This document shows, one piece after another, positions 45,496 to 55,956 of a stretch of DNA of 64,000 bases. The notes beneath the pieces are model-generated. The model searched no databases and was not told where the DNA came from. It saw only the letters and a list, made by a program, of their open reading frames with translations. Positions within the stretch are counted from its first letter, which is position 1. The number at the start of each line of letters is the position of its first letter. Source of the DNA: Mesocentrotus franciscanus (Eukaryota > Echinodermata > Echinoidea > Camarodonta > Strongylocentrotidae); the NCBI GenBank assembly GCA_037976565.1, contig CP137672.1, positions 36,551,829 through 36,615,828 of the forward strand, written 5' to 3'. The translations under genes and the position numbers were made by a program.

Positions 45496-48400
45496 GTCTT
45501 GCTCTTTCTCTCCCTCTCCCCTCTCTCTCTCTATTTCTCTCTCTTTCTGTTTGCAGGTTTTACAAAAATATAAATCTGGGGGCAAACTGGGTTATGCTAA
45601 AGATGGACGTCCAGTTTTTCTTGATCCCACAGGAAATGTTGACTTCAAAGGTAAATTTTTCTCTCTTGATTTCTCAACTCATATGGCTACATATTCATCA
45701 GGATGTAAATGTGTCGTACTAGTTCTGGGGGTGTTTCACAAAGATCCTAAGTTGAACTTATCTGTAAGTTGGACTTAACAATTATGGAAAGCCGTTAGCA
45801 TCTATGAAAATATTTTGTAAAAGTTTTTTTTAAAGGCATAAAGTGTTGATTCAAATTATTCATATTTTCTATCATCAAGAAGATTTCATGTTCTTGATGT
45901 GGAATTTATAAAAAGTCTAAAATAGTTGAATTTTTGCTTTTGAATATATTTTATTTTAAGGCTACAAATGGCTCTCCATAATTTTTAAGTCCAACTTAGA
46001 GTTAAGTTCGACTTAGGATCTTTGTGAAACACCCCCAGCTCTTTGTTCCCCCATCCCTATGTTTCCCAGTTGTTTGTGCTGCATTATGGTCTCATAATTT
46101 CTGATACTTTGTGAAATATACTTCAATAAATACAAAGGATTAAAATGCTACTGATGTCCTTCATAATGCACAGCATCAGATATGACCAATCACCAAAATT
46201 GATGACTTTTTAAAATCTCACCAGAATCACCCAAATAAATATTTGTAACATTCCATTTAAATTTTAAAGCAAATAAAGAGCACTCCACTACTTTCCTTGC
46301 AGGGTTTTGTGTTTTTTGTTTGTTTTTGTTTTCTTTTTCTTTTTTTAATAATAAAGAGTATGCATTACATTACTCAACAGCCTTTACAGAGGTTATCGTG
46401 TTATTATCATTTGAAAAACTATCAGTTTTTAATACTTAGTCATCAAAAAGATCTACACCAATACTCCTTTAGCATTTCACTTCAAACATTCCTGAAAATA
46501 TTTGATTGTATTTTAATCTTCTTGCCAGGCTTACTGCACTCTGTCACAATTTCTGATGCTACAAAGCTGTACATCAAAACCCTTGAGTCATTACAGAGAG
46601 ACGTCATCTCACAAACAGAAAAGGTGAGAATATAAACAAAGGCTGCATTCATAAAAGGATACAAACTTTAGTCCAGGTTTACACCAAATCAAATCGATAA
46701 TTTGTCTACTTGTTTAAAGCCAAATGAAATTGCGGTTTTGCATCCAATCCATTCCTGTTTCCATATTTTTTGCCACTCTTTAACCCTATTCTAACTGGGC
46801 TATTTTAGACCAGGTTTTTACTAAGATCTCGGCCATTTCACAGCCGATCGCCGCGAAAATTTGCATGCATGTCAAGTGAAGTGTATAAAATACTATGGTA
46901 ATTTCAATTTTTTTAAAAATTTACTCATTTGCATATTTATGGTAATTTATGCAAATAAGGTCATAACATTCACATTTTTACCCATAAATCATATATTATT
47001 CATATTTAAGCATTCTTTTTCACTACATATATTCGTTAGACCATTTGGAATAATAATACGACAAAAACAATTGGAAGAGCCAGGTTATTCCTTATGTTAT
47101 CTCTCGTTTTGATAATTTCTTATGTATTTCATTATTTTTTTTAACTTATGTATTTTATTGTTTTTGTTTTTTTTATTTCATTCCTAACTACAATTCATCT
47201 ATTTTGACCCCAAAACAAACACCTAAACTTTGAACAAGACCAAATAACCAATGTTTAATCTCTCTTTAGGAAAAAATTATAATTCCATATGTTTTGTACA
47301 CAAATCACAAAAATGAGTGATTTTCGGGCTGACATGCAAAGACAAAAGGTCACGTGACTATACGTCCGATTTTCACAAATTTTTTTTTTAAAGATGCGTA
47401 AGACCCGAAAGAAAAAAATCATGAAAGGAACAATTTACATCTGCCGCGGTTCCGGAGTCGTCGCTAATTTACTACAGGGGTTCAAATTGACCCCCCAGTT
47501 AACATAGGGTTAAACAAATTTATTTGATATTGTGGTTTGGAAATGAAATCAAGAAGAATCTCATGAATTAAAGGAAGTTGAACCATGTTTAAATATGTTA
47601 GCTTTTAGACATAGCTTGTATACGTATGTCAGTCCAATAATTGTGGTAATAATAACAATATGGAAGAGAATGCATCACATTTTGCTCTAATTATTAATTT
47701 AATGCAAAATGAAAATATGATGACAGGGATACAAAACTCGTCATGGAACTGATTTGAATTTGATTGATTAAATGTTTCATCTTTGCAGCTGAAGAGACAA
47801 ATAGATGGTGTCTACTATATAGTAGATGTAGAGAACCTTGGTCATCATCATCTATGGAAACCTGGTGTACAATTCTTTACAAGTGTAAGTGAGCAAGTCT
47901 AAAGCCTGATGCACACAAAGTGTTATTTCACTACCGCAAGTTACGACAACTGATTATTCCATTCAATAGTATTCATGCCACAGCTGTCCACATAGTTGTT
48001 ACACTAAGGTTCTGTATGCACCCGTGTGTTAGATTATTTTATCTGTTGTTGTCGTTAGTTGCTTTTTAGGCAAATCCCAAACCTTGTGTTAGGCCATCCC
48101 ACCCTGCTTCCAGGAGTTGTGGATGTGGCTAGAGATTTTGCCTGGATATTTACTGTGCATTTTACTTGAATGCCCTTGAATGGCACAATAGGCCATTTTT
48201 GTAATGTAACCAAATTTAATGCATATGTTGTTGTGAAGTGACTTGATACAGAAGATTTTATTCACCATTTACAAATAATTGTATTTCAATGATCATTATG
48301 CGAATTGTGTACATTAATTGTTGCTAGGTAGGACAAGAATGTTTTCATGCCCTACCTGCTAAAGATGCTGCAGAGCTAATTTACTTAAAGAGGATCAGGG

Positions 48401-51400
48401 GCAAAATTGTATCTGCAGAGAACACATATGAAAGTCTGTTCAAAATGTTTCATAAATATATTCCATTTAGCTTAATCAGTTGTTAGGCCATAGCATACTG
48501 ACGACTGAGCAGACCAAAATCATTGTTTGTATTACTGATGTGAACAGCTCTACCCCGTTTTAGTAGTTAATGCCCCAGCATGTTCCCACTGACTTACTCC
48601 ATCACTCAGACCAATTTAGGTATCATCTTATTGATGTGTTGATGATACAGGTAACCCAGCTATGTGAACAGCAATATCCAGAACTGCTTCATAAAATTGT
48701 AATAGTGAGAACCCCTAGGATATTTCCTCTGGCCTACTCTATCGTTAAACCATTCCTTAATGAGCGGACCAGGAAAAAGATTGTTATTTTCAAAGGTAAG
48801 TGCTGATTCATTCTACCAACGTTCACAACATAAATTATAACATTACACCCATAGCAACCATCAAATCTAAAACTGTCACTCTGACAAAAGAGCAAAATAT
48901 TTTGGGATTAGCCTGCCGAGCTACAAGCACGAAGAGCTGGCTTTTATTTTCACGGTATTTTCACAATACTTGTATCGTGACATCGAAAATGTACCATGAG
49001 AAATGTAGAGCTAACAATGTTTGAATGTACATCAGACATTTTAAACTTTATGAGAATTAATCATATAAATCTACAGTCCTGCCCTAACCCTAATTTAGCC
49101 TGGGGTTTTACAAAAATGAGATAAAACTTTAAAAGTGCAAAACTCTGAAAAAAAACCCATGGCTATCTTACCTACCACTAACATGATATTGTACATACAA
49201 GTATGACAACTTTAGGTTGTTCCTTTTTGGAACATTACAATTCATAGGCTAAATTCATATATTCAAAGTCTATAAAAGACATGCTAGTATGCGTGCAGTG
49301 GAAGGCTGGAATGACTTTTCTCATTCACTGCACCCTTCTCATGCATCTTCCCCTTTTCACATTCAAATTAACCGCCACTTACACTTGAATGTTCAAGAAT
49401 TCCATCTCGCATGCCTGAATACAAGTAGTGTTCTCTCTTATTGCCGTATAAACAACATTTGCCAGCTATACTTTGTAACGCTGGCAAATACATTTACAAC
49501 CAATAGAACTCTGGATGCTGATTGTCTGGTAAAAAGATCAAAGGCCTTTCTTGAGGCACATCTGTATAATCCTATGCCCCTTTTGTCCAACATGTCCTAC
49601 ATACTACTGACTTCCTATGGAGACCATAAGCCTTAGGCCAACTGAATATTTCTATTCTCATTCCCATTGGTCCCATTCCACATCAGGGACCCGTTTCACA
49701 AAGCCTTTTTTCAATGACAAATGCCAAAAATCAGTGACAAATCTGCTGATAACCAATCAGAAGCAAGGATTTGACTAGCTTATAACAAAAACTGTCATTT
49801 GTCACTGATGACAAGTTTTGTGAAATGGGGCCCAGGATTCGAACATGAAACGGTTTAGTGAGACATGGGACCAATAGGACATTGGACCATGAAGATGGTT
49901 TGAGTAGTTTCCATGATACAGATTAATAGTGTGAGGGGAAGTAAAAGATTATGATACCATTCCTATCTAGTTATTGGTTATAAGGATTTTGAAATTACTT
50001 GTGAATATATAATTAGAGTGGAATGCGCATTTGTGTAATGCATTTTTCTGTTATGATTTTCCTTATGATTTTTTTTTGAAACTCTGAAGTTCCTTTGTTT
50101 CCAATATAAAAGTAATTCATGAAAAATTGTGAAATTTTCAATTCAATTCAATTCAATAATGGTCTTATTTGACAATGCTTTGCAGTGAAAGGCTGTATTT
50201 CCAATGGTCACAACAATTTTTCAATATGAATTTCACATTACATTGTACATTAAAAATTGTCTGTTGCTCTATAATGTGTATGACTAACTTCTGATTTAGA
50301 TGTTCTCTTTCCATCCATTTACTATTATTGTAGATGATTTTGAGAGTGAGTTACTGAATATCATGGATGCTGACATCCTACCCAAGTACTGGGGTGGAAA
50401 CCTTGTGGAGGATGGAGATCCAATGTGTCCACAAACGGTATGTTCACACCTTGAAAGATGACTACTTCTTCTTTCATCATGTACTCAAATTTCTCACTTC
50501 TCTATAAAAATAGAGTTATAAAAGAAGTATAATTTAAATGCAGTATAATTATAGTAGGGGTCTCGCACCTTTGTGCAATAAATGGGTTATCCCCAGTTAG
50601 AATCTGTTATGGAAATAGTGTGTTGTTGCTGTTGGAGGTGGTTTGTCCAACAATGATTGGTGTATGACTGTAGAAAGTGTTCAATTATGTGTATCTCTAG
50701 CAATGTCAATATAGTATGCAATTTAGAGTTTATTACAGCGTGTATATGACTATAATTCATTTGGGCGGTAGGAAAAGCATTCGCATCCCTTGTAACTCCC
50801 TTATTTGTTGTATGTCGCTATCATGTCTACTCTTGGAGAAAAGTCTTTTATTTCTGCAGCGCCATCTCTCTGGAATGCTCTTCCACTGAGGATCCGATCA
50901 ATAGAATCCCTAAAAACATTTAAAAAGGATCTAAAGTCATATATATGTTTGCATGCTATTTTAGTTAATTTAAATGTTGAATGTACATCTATGCATATTT
51001 GTTCTCATTTCTCTATGTAACTCATTCTAATTTTATCCCTCTGCTCCTCAGAATAGTTTACTAGATCGATGGCGCATAACAAATGCTGTATTTATTATTA
51101 TTATTATATTGTCTTATTTTATTCTTGGTTTCAGGTAAGTGTGGCTGGCAAGGTTCCCAAAGAGTGGTACATGACAGGTCGTGACCTCTCCGTCGATAGC
51201 TCCCAGATGACGACAACGGAGATCGCCAGAGGAGGCACCTTACAACTCACCTACAAGCCATCACAGTGCAATAGTGTTCTCAGGTAGATAAAGTAGAGGG
51301 TCATCTCTCTCTCTCTCTCTCTCTCTAGGGGGCCTTTTCTATAAACTTTGATGATCATGTTGTTTCGCAACTCTCTGTTTCTAGCCTTCACTGTGATTTC

Positions 51401-51737
51401 CATGTCTTTGTCTTTCTTTCTTCTCTCCTCAAGTCACATTCTCCTGAACCTCTGTTTCATATCATATTTCCCATAAATTTCATCTGTTTCATCGTTATCT
51501 CATGCATCAGAGAGTAGAATGGTTAACAAAGACACTTGTTTCAACTTTAGATTCACCTAGTGGAAGCTATTCAAGTTTGTGAGTAATCTTTGAAAAATCT
51601 TGCCCCCGCCATGAGAATGAGTGAGGTTTAAACCAGGCTTGAACTCTGAATTAAAAGTATGAACAGCTGCAATAATTATCTTTGGGGGCAAGACTGTTAA
51701 CTTCAAAGGCCACAGGGGATATACATATGTTGTAATA

Positions 51738-51787
<50 letters not shown>

Positions 51788-54662
51788 TTCTTGTTTCCTT
51801 CATAAACTAGTTTCAGAAATTTGTACTGGGCTTAAGTTTGCATTTTCTGGGGTGTCATTGACCACCTATAATTATGTTGGGCAAGTCCAATCTTGGGTAG
51901 CAAGTAAAAAATCTCACTAAATGAATATCGTTATTTATTATTATTTCTTAAGCATTTTCAGCAGATCACTATACATGTAAATAACAATTGAACTTTTCAA
52001 CCTAGGAAATGCTGACTCAGACAACTCCAATGTAATGAGAGCCTTGATGTATAATAAGTGCCCTTGTCTGTCCCTGTAAGCCTCTGTACAGTAGAAACTC
52101 ATTAAAACAAGGGCATTGGGACCATGAAAATTGCTGTGTCACATCAGACTAAGATCGATTTAAGTTTAAGTTGGACTTAACTATAGCAGGCCGTTCATGC
52201 CACTGTTTGCTCTTACCATTTACTGGCATTGGTCTCTGAAGGAACGTATAAATCGTGGTAACAAATCTACAGAATTTTTGATAATTCATTATTGAAGGAA
52301 AAAATATCTAAAGATCATAATTGAGAGACCAATGGCGAGAGCAACCAGCGGCATGAATGGCCTGCCATAGTTAAGTCCAACTTAAAGTTGATCTTAGTCT
52401 TTGTGAAACACTCCCCAGGAATCTTGTTATATAAGAGCTGTTTGTAATGATTTTTCAGTGAACTGCTGTGCCTCTTTTACCTTTCAAAACAACCTTGTGT
52501 GTTCATAGGTATGAGTTTCGGACGCAAGAGCATGATGTAGGGTTTGGAGTGAAGAGACAACACGACGATGGAAGCAGGACACCTGTAGTTAAAACAGAAC
52601 GTCACAGCTGCCATCTAGTGCCGGAAACCGGCCAGCTTATACTAGAAGACCCAGGCACATGTAAGTAATCTCTGTTGATAGGTGGAGTCATTTGTGATTT
52701 ATCATGAAGATTATTATGTCAAAGGTATTTTCAGCCACTTGCAATCCATAAATTGGGCAGTGAAATAAAATTAGTCCAGACCGTTATGAAATGCAAGATT
52801 AGTCTGAAAGTGACCTCTGAGCAAAATACCTGTATTTCCTACTGAGATTATCTCTGTTGGAGATGAAAAACAAATGCAATCAGCTGACACTGTCATGGAA
52901 ACAAACATATTGAAACCTGTTAGTTTCATTGTTTATTGTGCCATAAACAAGGCATTCTGAGAAGGATCTCTCCTGGAGGTTTTTATAAAAAAAACTGTAA
53001 ATTTTAGTCCTATTTGCTTTGTTTTGCAGTAGTACTTTTAACCAATCCCGCCTGATGTATGGCTTGCTTATGTACAGTTTGTGTCTCTGTACATGGAGAA
53101 AGATTTATTGTCGGTACAGTTTGCCCATCCCCTTGACCTCTTTCTGCACTGGTCACCTTAGATATTTGAAGTACCGGCCATTTGCATAGAATATCAGTTG
53201 TTTAACCCCCCCTAAAAATAAAAAAAATTACCACAACCATTGCTAATAGATCGAGCGATCATATTCCAGAAAATGATTGTTGTTTTATAAAGATGCCAAG
53301 GTTGATGGTTATTGAGATGAATTATAGTTTCATAACATATGTTTCGGACTTAAGTTAATTTCTTGTAAGTTGCATCAATAGTTATTAATGGTTATTGAAA
53401 TGAATTATAGTTTCACAACATATGTTTCGGACTTAAGTTAAGTTCTTGTAATTTGCATCAACAGTTATTGATGACATGTTTACTATATCGATTAGCACCC
53501 AAGTGGCCATTCAATTTTCCTTTTGAAACCCTTATAGCCTCATTCGGATATGATGCGGCAAAACCATGGCAGTTCACATTTGTGTATCTGATGTACACAG
53601 AGCTCAGTGACCCTTGTTGTGCAAGGTTGCCATTTATTTACACGTTTTATAAAAACGCAGCGACTATTTCCAAATAATTAGTTATGTTTGGTTGATAATG
53701 AATATGATAATTCTGGATTAAAATGGTCATAGGTATGTAATACTAGGTATTACCTATTCATCAGATGTATGCATGCAACTTAATGTCCATAATATTCTCA
53801 GGCTTGCTAATTACCCGATTTAAATCGGTTTCCCGATTTTGTTTTCTTTTCCCTGGGGGACCTTTTTTTCTTCTTAGTGCTCACTATCACCCCTGTATTC
53901 TCTTTCTGAGGAATATTTTTAGAATAAATACTTTTATAAAAATTCAGGCATCTGGAAAAATGTATAAGACCCTTTGAGGCCCCCGTTGTTCTGTGGTTTA
54001 TGGAATGGCACATTTAATGAATATCTTGTCTTGCAAAATCAGGACACATGGAAATTCTTTATTGCATATGCTCTAGAACAGATGATCAACAAAACTGTGG
54101 TTGACCCCCAAATTTCACAAATCATTCCATTAAAAAATCATGTACAAGTGTACCCCTTGCTCTTGACAATATTCTCAAACTGACTACCTCAAAACCACTA
54201 TTACCTGTAAGTCACAGATCAAACAATGGAGCCCATTGGGAATAAGACACGCTTTTACAGATTAGCTGTGATTGATTGCTCTTATTATCATGTGATGTTA
54301 TGTTTTCTACAGGAGTAAAATACAAACATTGTGTATCATTGGAAAGCTTCAAAGTTTCAGAAAATAAACAAAACACAGTTTTGGTGGGAGGCAACTTAGT
54401 GGTGCTTTGGGGAAAACCAGGTCACTTATATATTTAACTTTATGATGCAAACATATTAAAGAAGCATTTCTCTCTTTTCCTTGGGATAGATATTGCGAAG
54501 TTTGACAATAGTTTCAGCTGGACTCGGAGCAAGAAACTCTCGTACTGGATTGAGCTCTTGGAACCTGACCTAGAAGAGATTGACACCAAAGATGAAGACA
54601 ACCAAGGCCACGACGACGACGGCGACGAGGAAGATGATTTTGTGCAAGCAACTGAAGGTTGA
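38245..54662 (+). CDS. SEC14L2-like: SEC14-like protein gene 2 (CRAL-TRIO + GOLD), 12 exons, intact
   Basis: Exons: 38245-38304, 40446-40515, 43173-43216, 44673-44735, 45557-45650, 46529-46623, 47789-47884, 48651-48795, 50334-50437, 51135-51283, 52509-52660, 54490-54662. All introns are GT-AG. The spliced CDS is 1245 nt and 414 residues (human SEC14L2 is 403). Residues 10-58 form the CRAL-TRIO N-terminal helices (YHNDYWLLRFLK), about 75-245 the lipid pocket (YAKDGRPVFLDP, YYIVDVENLGHHHLWKP, AYSIVKPFL, LPKYWGG), and about 270-390 the GOLD domain (FDNSFSWTRSKKLSYWIELL). The tail is acidic (DDDGDEEDD). Known family role: cytosolic transfer or presentation of tocopherol, squalene and phospholipids. 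The ligand here cannot be read from sequence. There is no signal peptide or membrane span. It is the divergent duplicate of gene 1. By size and the lack of PRELI it is SEC14L2/3/4-like. Confidence 0.93.
38513..38590. repeat. ATTGA-repeat tail of a LINE-like element
   Basis: 'attgaattgaattgattcggtttattgcaataaaagaacatgcagctg' resembles 55026-55100 (attgaattgaattggtttatt ... acatgcagctgaaggcc). It is probably the 3' terminus of a 5'-truncated retroposon. Confidence 0.5.
38686..39166. mobile_element. Foldback element with 9-bp target duplication (Mutator-like MITE)
   Basis: Starts TAACTCCAGGAAGCTCCGAC and ends with the inverse, GTCGGAGCTTCCTGGAGTTA. The inverted arms continue for about 150 bases each (38686-38850 and 39008-39166) around a roughly 160-base centre. 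TGTTTTCTT flanks both sides (38677-38685 and 39167-39175), a 9-bp duplication. Long TIRs plus a 9-bp duplication are the signature of Mutator-like elements. It carries no transposase and sits in intron 1 of gene 2. Confidence 0.88.
39176..40445. other. Intron 1 of gene 2, remainder
   Basis: AG-rich at about 39470-39520, otherwise AT-rich. No gene recognised. Confidence 0.45.
40446..40515 (+). CDS. SEC14L2-like: SEC14L gene 2 exon 2
   Basis: FREKVSDVLQPYHNDYWLLR plus FLK, the CRAL-TRIO N-terminal helices. Acceptor AACCAG, donor GTAAGT. Confidence 0.94.
41153..41689 (-). mobile_element. TTAA-flanked TIR element, copy 3 ('ACTATGTCCC' family)
   Basis: Inverted relative to copies at 16181 and 32239. 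Ends TTAAGGTACTATGTCCC and GGGACATAGTATCTTTAA. It lies in intron 2 of gene 2. Confidence 0.85.
41757..42048. mobile_element. MITE, 'GTGTTTCACAAAGACTAAG' family, copy 2
   Basis: GGTGTTTCACAAAGACTAAG ... CTTTGTGAAACACCCCCC ends are inverted, with the inner pair AAGTTGGACTTAAG / CTTAAGTCCAACTT. It is very like the copy at 11519-11813. Confidence 0.85.
42420..42738. mobile_element. Foldback element, long inverted arms
   Basis: Ends CAATACACCTTTTCACGGTTA and its inverse. Both arms carry GGCGCCATCTTAATTTAAGAT and GACCTCTAGAGGTCA words and meet near GCAGGCA / TGCCTGC, so nearly all 319 bp folds back. No target duplication could be fixed. Confidence 0.85.
42739..43172. other. End of intron 2 of gene 2, pyrimidine tract
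   Basis: 42970-43150 is almost all C and T, upstream of the exon 3 acceptor. The phenylalanine/serine open frame over it is compositional and not a gene. Confidence 0.6.
43173..43216 (+). CDS. SEC14L2-like: SEC14L gene 2 exon 3
   Basis: With the last G of exon 2 encodes ARNFNLKKSESMFRK. Acceptor CATGCAG, donor GTATGA. Confidence 0.93.
43412..44172. mobile_element. TTAA-flanked TIR element, 'AAGTCCACTCCAAAAATAAC' family
   Basis: TIRs of about 37 bp: left AGGGCAAGTCCACTCCAAAA... and right the inverse, with one mismatch. Subterminal 'tcggataactaataagaaag' is mirrored by 'cttattaccggtagttatccga'. TTAA lies at both ends. It has no open frame. A diverged relative without clear ends is at 56950-57440. 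Confidence 0.85.
44673..44735 (+). CDS. SEC14L2-like: SEC14L gene 2 exon 4
   Basis: NVLWREENKVSQLCSEYKEP plus E. Acceptor TTCCTCAG, donor GTAAAT. A longer open frame reading into both introns is not the product. Confidence 0.93.
45461..45550. repeat. CT microsatellite before exon 5
   Basis: (CT)n about 45463-45493, then CTCTTT variants, forming the polypyrimidine tract for the exon 5 acceptor at 45556. Confidence 0.85.
45557..45650 (+). CDS. SEC14L2-like: SEC14L gene 2 exon 5 (CRAL-TRIO start)
   Basis: VLQKYKSGGKLGYAKDGRPV then FLDPTGNVDFK. Acceptor TTGCAG, donor GTAAAT. Confidence 0.95.
45727..46036. mobile_element. MITE, 'GTGTTTCACAAAGAT' family, copy 3
   Basis: GGGGGTGTTTCACAAAGATC ... 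GATCTTTGTGAAACACCCCC are exact inverse ends. The inner sequence is CCTAAGTTGAACTTA / AAGTTCGACTTAGG. It is a subfamily of the elements at 11519 and 41757 and lies 76 bases after exon 5. Confidence 0.88.
46529..46623 (+). CDS. SEC14L2-like: SEC14L gene 2 exon 6
   Basis: LLHSVTISDATKLYIKTLES then LQRDVISQTEK. Acceptor TTGCCAG, donor GTGAGA. Confidence 0.92.
46780..47515. mobile_element. Possible TIR element in intron 6 of gene 2
   Basis: Left 'tttaaccctattctaactggg' is mirrored by right 'cccccagttaacatagggttaaa'. The interior is AT-rich with no open frame. The ends are diverged, so this call is tentative. Confidence 0.4.
47789..47884 (+). CDS. SEC14L2-like: SEC14L gene 2 exon 7
   Basis: LKRQIDGVYYIVDVENLGHH then HLWKPGVQFFTS, the ligand-pocket strand and the WKP motif of the family. 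Acceptor TTTGCAG, donor GTAAGT. Confidence 0.94.
48190..48355. mobile_element. Half copy of the 'TAGACCATTTTC' foldback family
   Basis: 'ggccatttttgtaatgtaaccaaatttaatgca ... attgttgctaggtaggacaa' matches one arm and the centre of the element at 15520-15840. The second arm is missing. Confidence 0.7.
48651..48795 (+). CDS. SEC14L2-like: SEC14L gene 2 exon 8
   Basis: VTQLCEQQYPELLHKIVIVR then TPRIFPLAYSIVKPFLNERT and RKKIVIFK. It keeps the family KPFL...TRKKI. Acceptor GATACAG, donor GTAAGT. Confidence 0.95.
49686..49833. mobile_element. Small palindromic MITE
   Basis: GGACCCGTTTCACAAAGC ... ACAAGTTTTGTGAAATGGGGCCC are inverted, with inner ATGACAAATG / CATTTGTCACTGATGACA. It is 148 bp and shares only the word TTTCACAAA with the 11519 family, so it counts as a separate family. 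Confidence 0.75.
50134..50215. repeat. AATTC-repeat tail of a LINE-like element
   Basis: 'ttcaattcaattcaattcaataatggtc' followed by unique sequence. This is the inverse of the ATTGA repeats at 38513 and 55026. Confidence 0.45.
50334..50437 (+). CDS. SEC14L2-like: SEC14L gene 2 exon 9
   Basis: DDFESELLNIMDADILPKYW then GGNLVEDGDPMCPQT, the end of the CRAL-TRIO domain. Acceptor TTGTAG, donor GTATGT. Confidence 0.94.
50770..51112 (+). mobile_element. 3' end of a LINE retrotransposon (RT C-terminus and tail)
   Basis: 50823-50945 translates to STLGEKSFISAAPSLWNALP then LRIRSIESLKTFKKDLKSYI. This is the 'FxxaAPxLWNxLPxxIRxxxSLxxFKxxLKxxL' signature that closes many CR1/Jockey/RTE-type polymerases. 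A short UTR with 'gatggcgcataacaaatgctg' and an ATT microsatellite follow, typical of a LINE 3' end. It is 5'-truncated, in intron 9 of gene 2. Confidence 0.85.
51135..51283 (+). CDS. SEC14L2-like: SEC14L gene 2 exon 10
   Basis: GKVPKEWYMTGRDLSVDSSQ ... GGTLQLTYKPSQCNSVL, the linker into GOLD. The acceptor is directly 22 bases after the LINE tail (TTTCAG), so the LINE may supply part of the intron's 3' end. Donor GTAGAT. Confidence 0.94.
51740..51785. repeat. (TA)n microsatellite
   Basis: About 23 TA units in intron 10 of gene 2. A CT repeat is at 51305-51327. Confidence 0.95.
52146..52417. mobile_element. MITE, 'GTGTTTCACAAAGACTAAG' family, copy 4 (left end damaged)
   Basis: Right end 'cttaaagttgatcttagtctttgtgaaacactcccc' is complete. 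The left begins 'cacatcagactaagatcgattt' and lacks the terminal GTGTTTCACAAAG. Interior is as in 41757-42048. Confidence 0.75.
52509..52660 (+). CDS. SEC14L2-like: SEC14L gene 2 exon 11 (GOLD)
   Basis: YEFRTQEHDVGFGVKRQHDD ... HSCHLVPETGQLILEDPGT, 152 nt in one open frame. It is the reference for the 2-nt deficit in gene 1. Acceptor TTCATAG, donor GTAAGT. Confidence 0.95.
52661..54489. other. Intron 11 of gene 2
   Basis: Contains two tandem copies of a roughly 96-bp unit at 53303-53470 (tggttattgaratgaattat ... tttgcatcaa) and a partial MITE copy at 53533-53665. No exon otherwise. Confidence 0.6.
54490..54662 (+). CDS. SEC14L2-like: SEC14L gene 2 exon 12 (end of GOLD, stop)
   Basis: AKFDNSFSWTRSKKLSYWIE and an acidic tail ending QATEG, TGA at 54660-54662. 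Acceptor GGATAG. Confidence 0.95.
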
Positions 54663-54861
54663 AAAGGTTGAACATTTCCAGAGTATCCTATCATGAGGTA
54701 GTCAAAGCTTGAGTATCATCTTTTGAAATATTGGAATATTACCCATGCCTCCTATGTTATCTGGTGATGATTTCTACATGCAATATAAGAAAGCTCCAGT
54801 CTAGATATTGAATTGGAGTTTAATGTGTTTGGGATCATAATCATGAAACATTTTTAGAGAA

Positions 54862-54871
54862 AATAAATAAA
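54862..54871 (+). promoter_or_regulatory. Candidate polyadenylation signals of SEC14L gene 2
   Basis: Overlapping AATAAA words about 200 bases past the stop codon. Confidence 0.5.
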
Positions 54872-55025
54872 GGTGCTGACTGTGGTTATATACATGAGAT
54901 CCATATCAAAGGTTACCATGATATCTTAGTGATATCACTTATCAGTGTGTACATTACAAAATTATTAAGATGTGTAATAAATGCACAGATACACAATTTC
55001 GTTTTGAATGATAAAATGCATGAGG

Positions 55026-55165
55026 TCAAATTGAATTGTTGAATTGAATTGAATTGGTTTATTAAAAAATCAACATGACATGCAGCTGAAGGCCAATATT
55101 GTATGTTTTACAAAGCAATCAGATATTCATCACAATATAATAAAACAGTGTCAAAATACAAAATC
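55026..55165. repeat. ATTGA-repeat retroposon end
   Basis: 'attgttgaattgaattgaattggtttattaaaaaatcaacatgacatgcagctgaaggcc' shares its start with 38513-38590 and looks like a reverse-oriented LINE 3' end. Confidence 0.5.
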
Positions 55166-55956
55166 AGTACAACAAAATAACAATGGCAACATCACACAGA
55201 AATATCATAAAAGATTTAGAAAAATTTATTGAGGATGCAGATAAATATCCATCAAAACAAATGTCAGATTGTAAGATGACATTGAATCATCCAACTTGTC
55301 TGGTACAAGTGTGCTATACTATGTGTATAACTACACAAAACAAGATACTCATACGTGTTTATCAGTGTATGTAACATAAGTTTGAAAAGTGTCATGAAAT
55401 AGGATACTGCTAAAAAAAATAAGAGTGCTGATTTTAGGATTAGAAATACATGTATGCGGTCAAACGTCGAAAGGGTACAATGACATTATTGTGGAATGAT
55501 TCTCTTTGGTCCATGTGCTGAATGGTTAATGTGATAGTCACACAGAATATGACAAAAGTACTCATTTGTCAATCCAACTGACTTTTAACTCGTTACTAGT
55601 TTATTGCTGTCAAAGCTCACTGTCCTGTCTTTTCAAAAGCTGCCTAACTGAAGGCTGATTTTAGAACATGCCTAAAGTGTATAGAGTGAGTTTTGTGATA
55701 AATGATGTGCTAAATGTCAACGTCATTATCCTGTATAAATCACCATAGTTCTGATACTAAACGAAAATACACAACTTGTCACAATGAAAATTAGTTTTCA
55801 ATTTCTTTAAAGACCAAATTATTTTTTCCCTTATTCTAAATAAAATAAGGCCATTGTTATCTTTCAGTGATCCAAAGTATGCTTCAGTGATGATTGCTCT
55901 AGGCTGTATTTCGTCAATGACATAAAGTGAGGGTTAAGGTTGCAACATCGGTGTTT

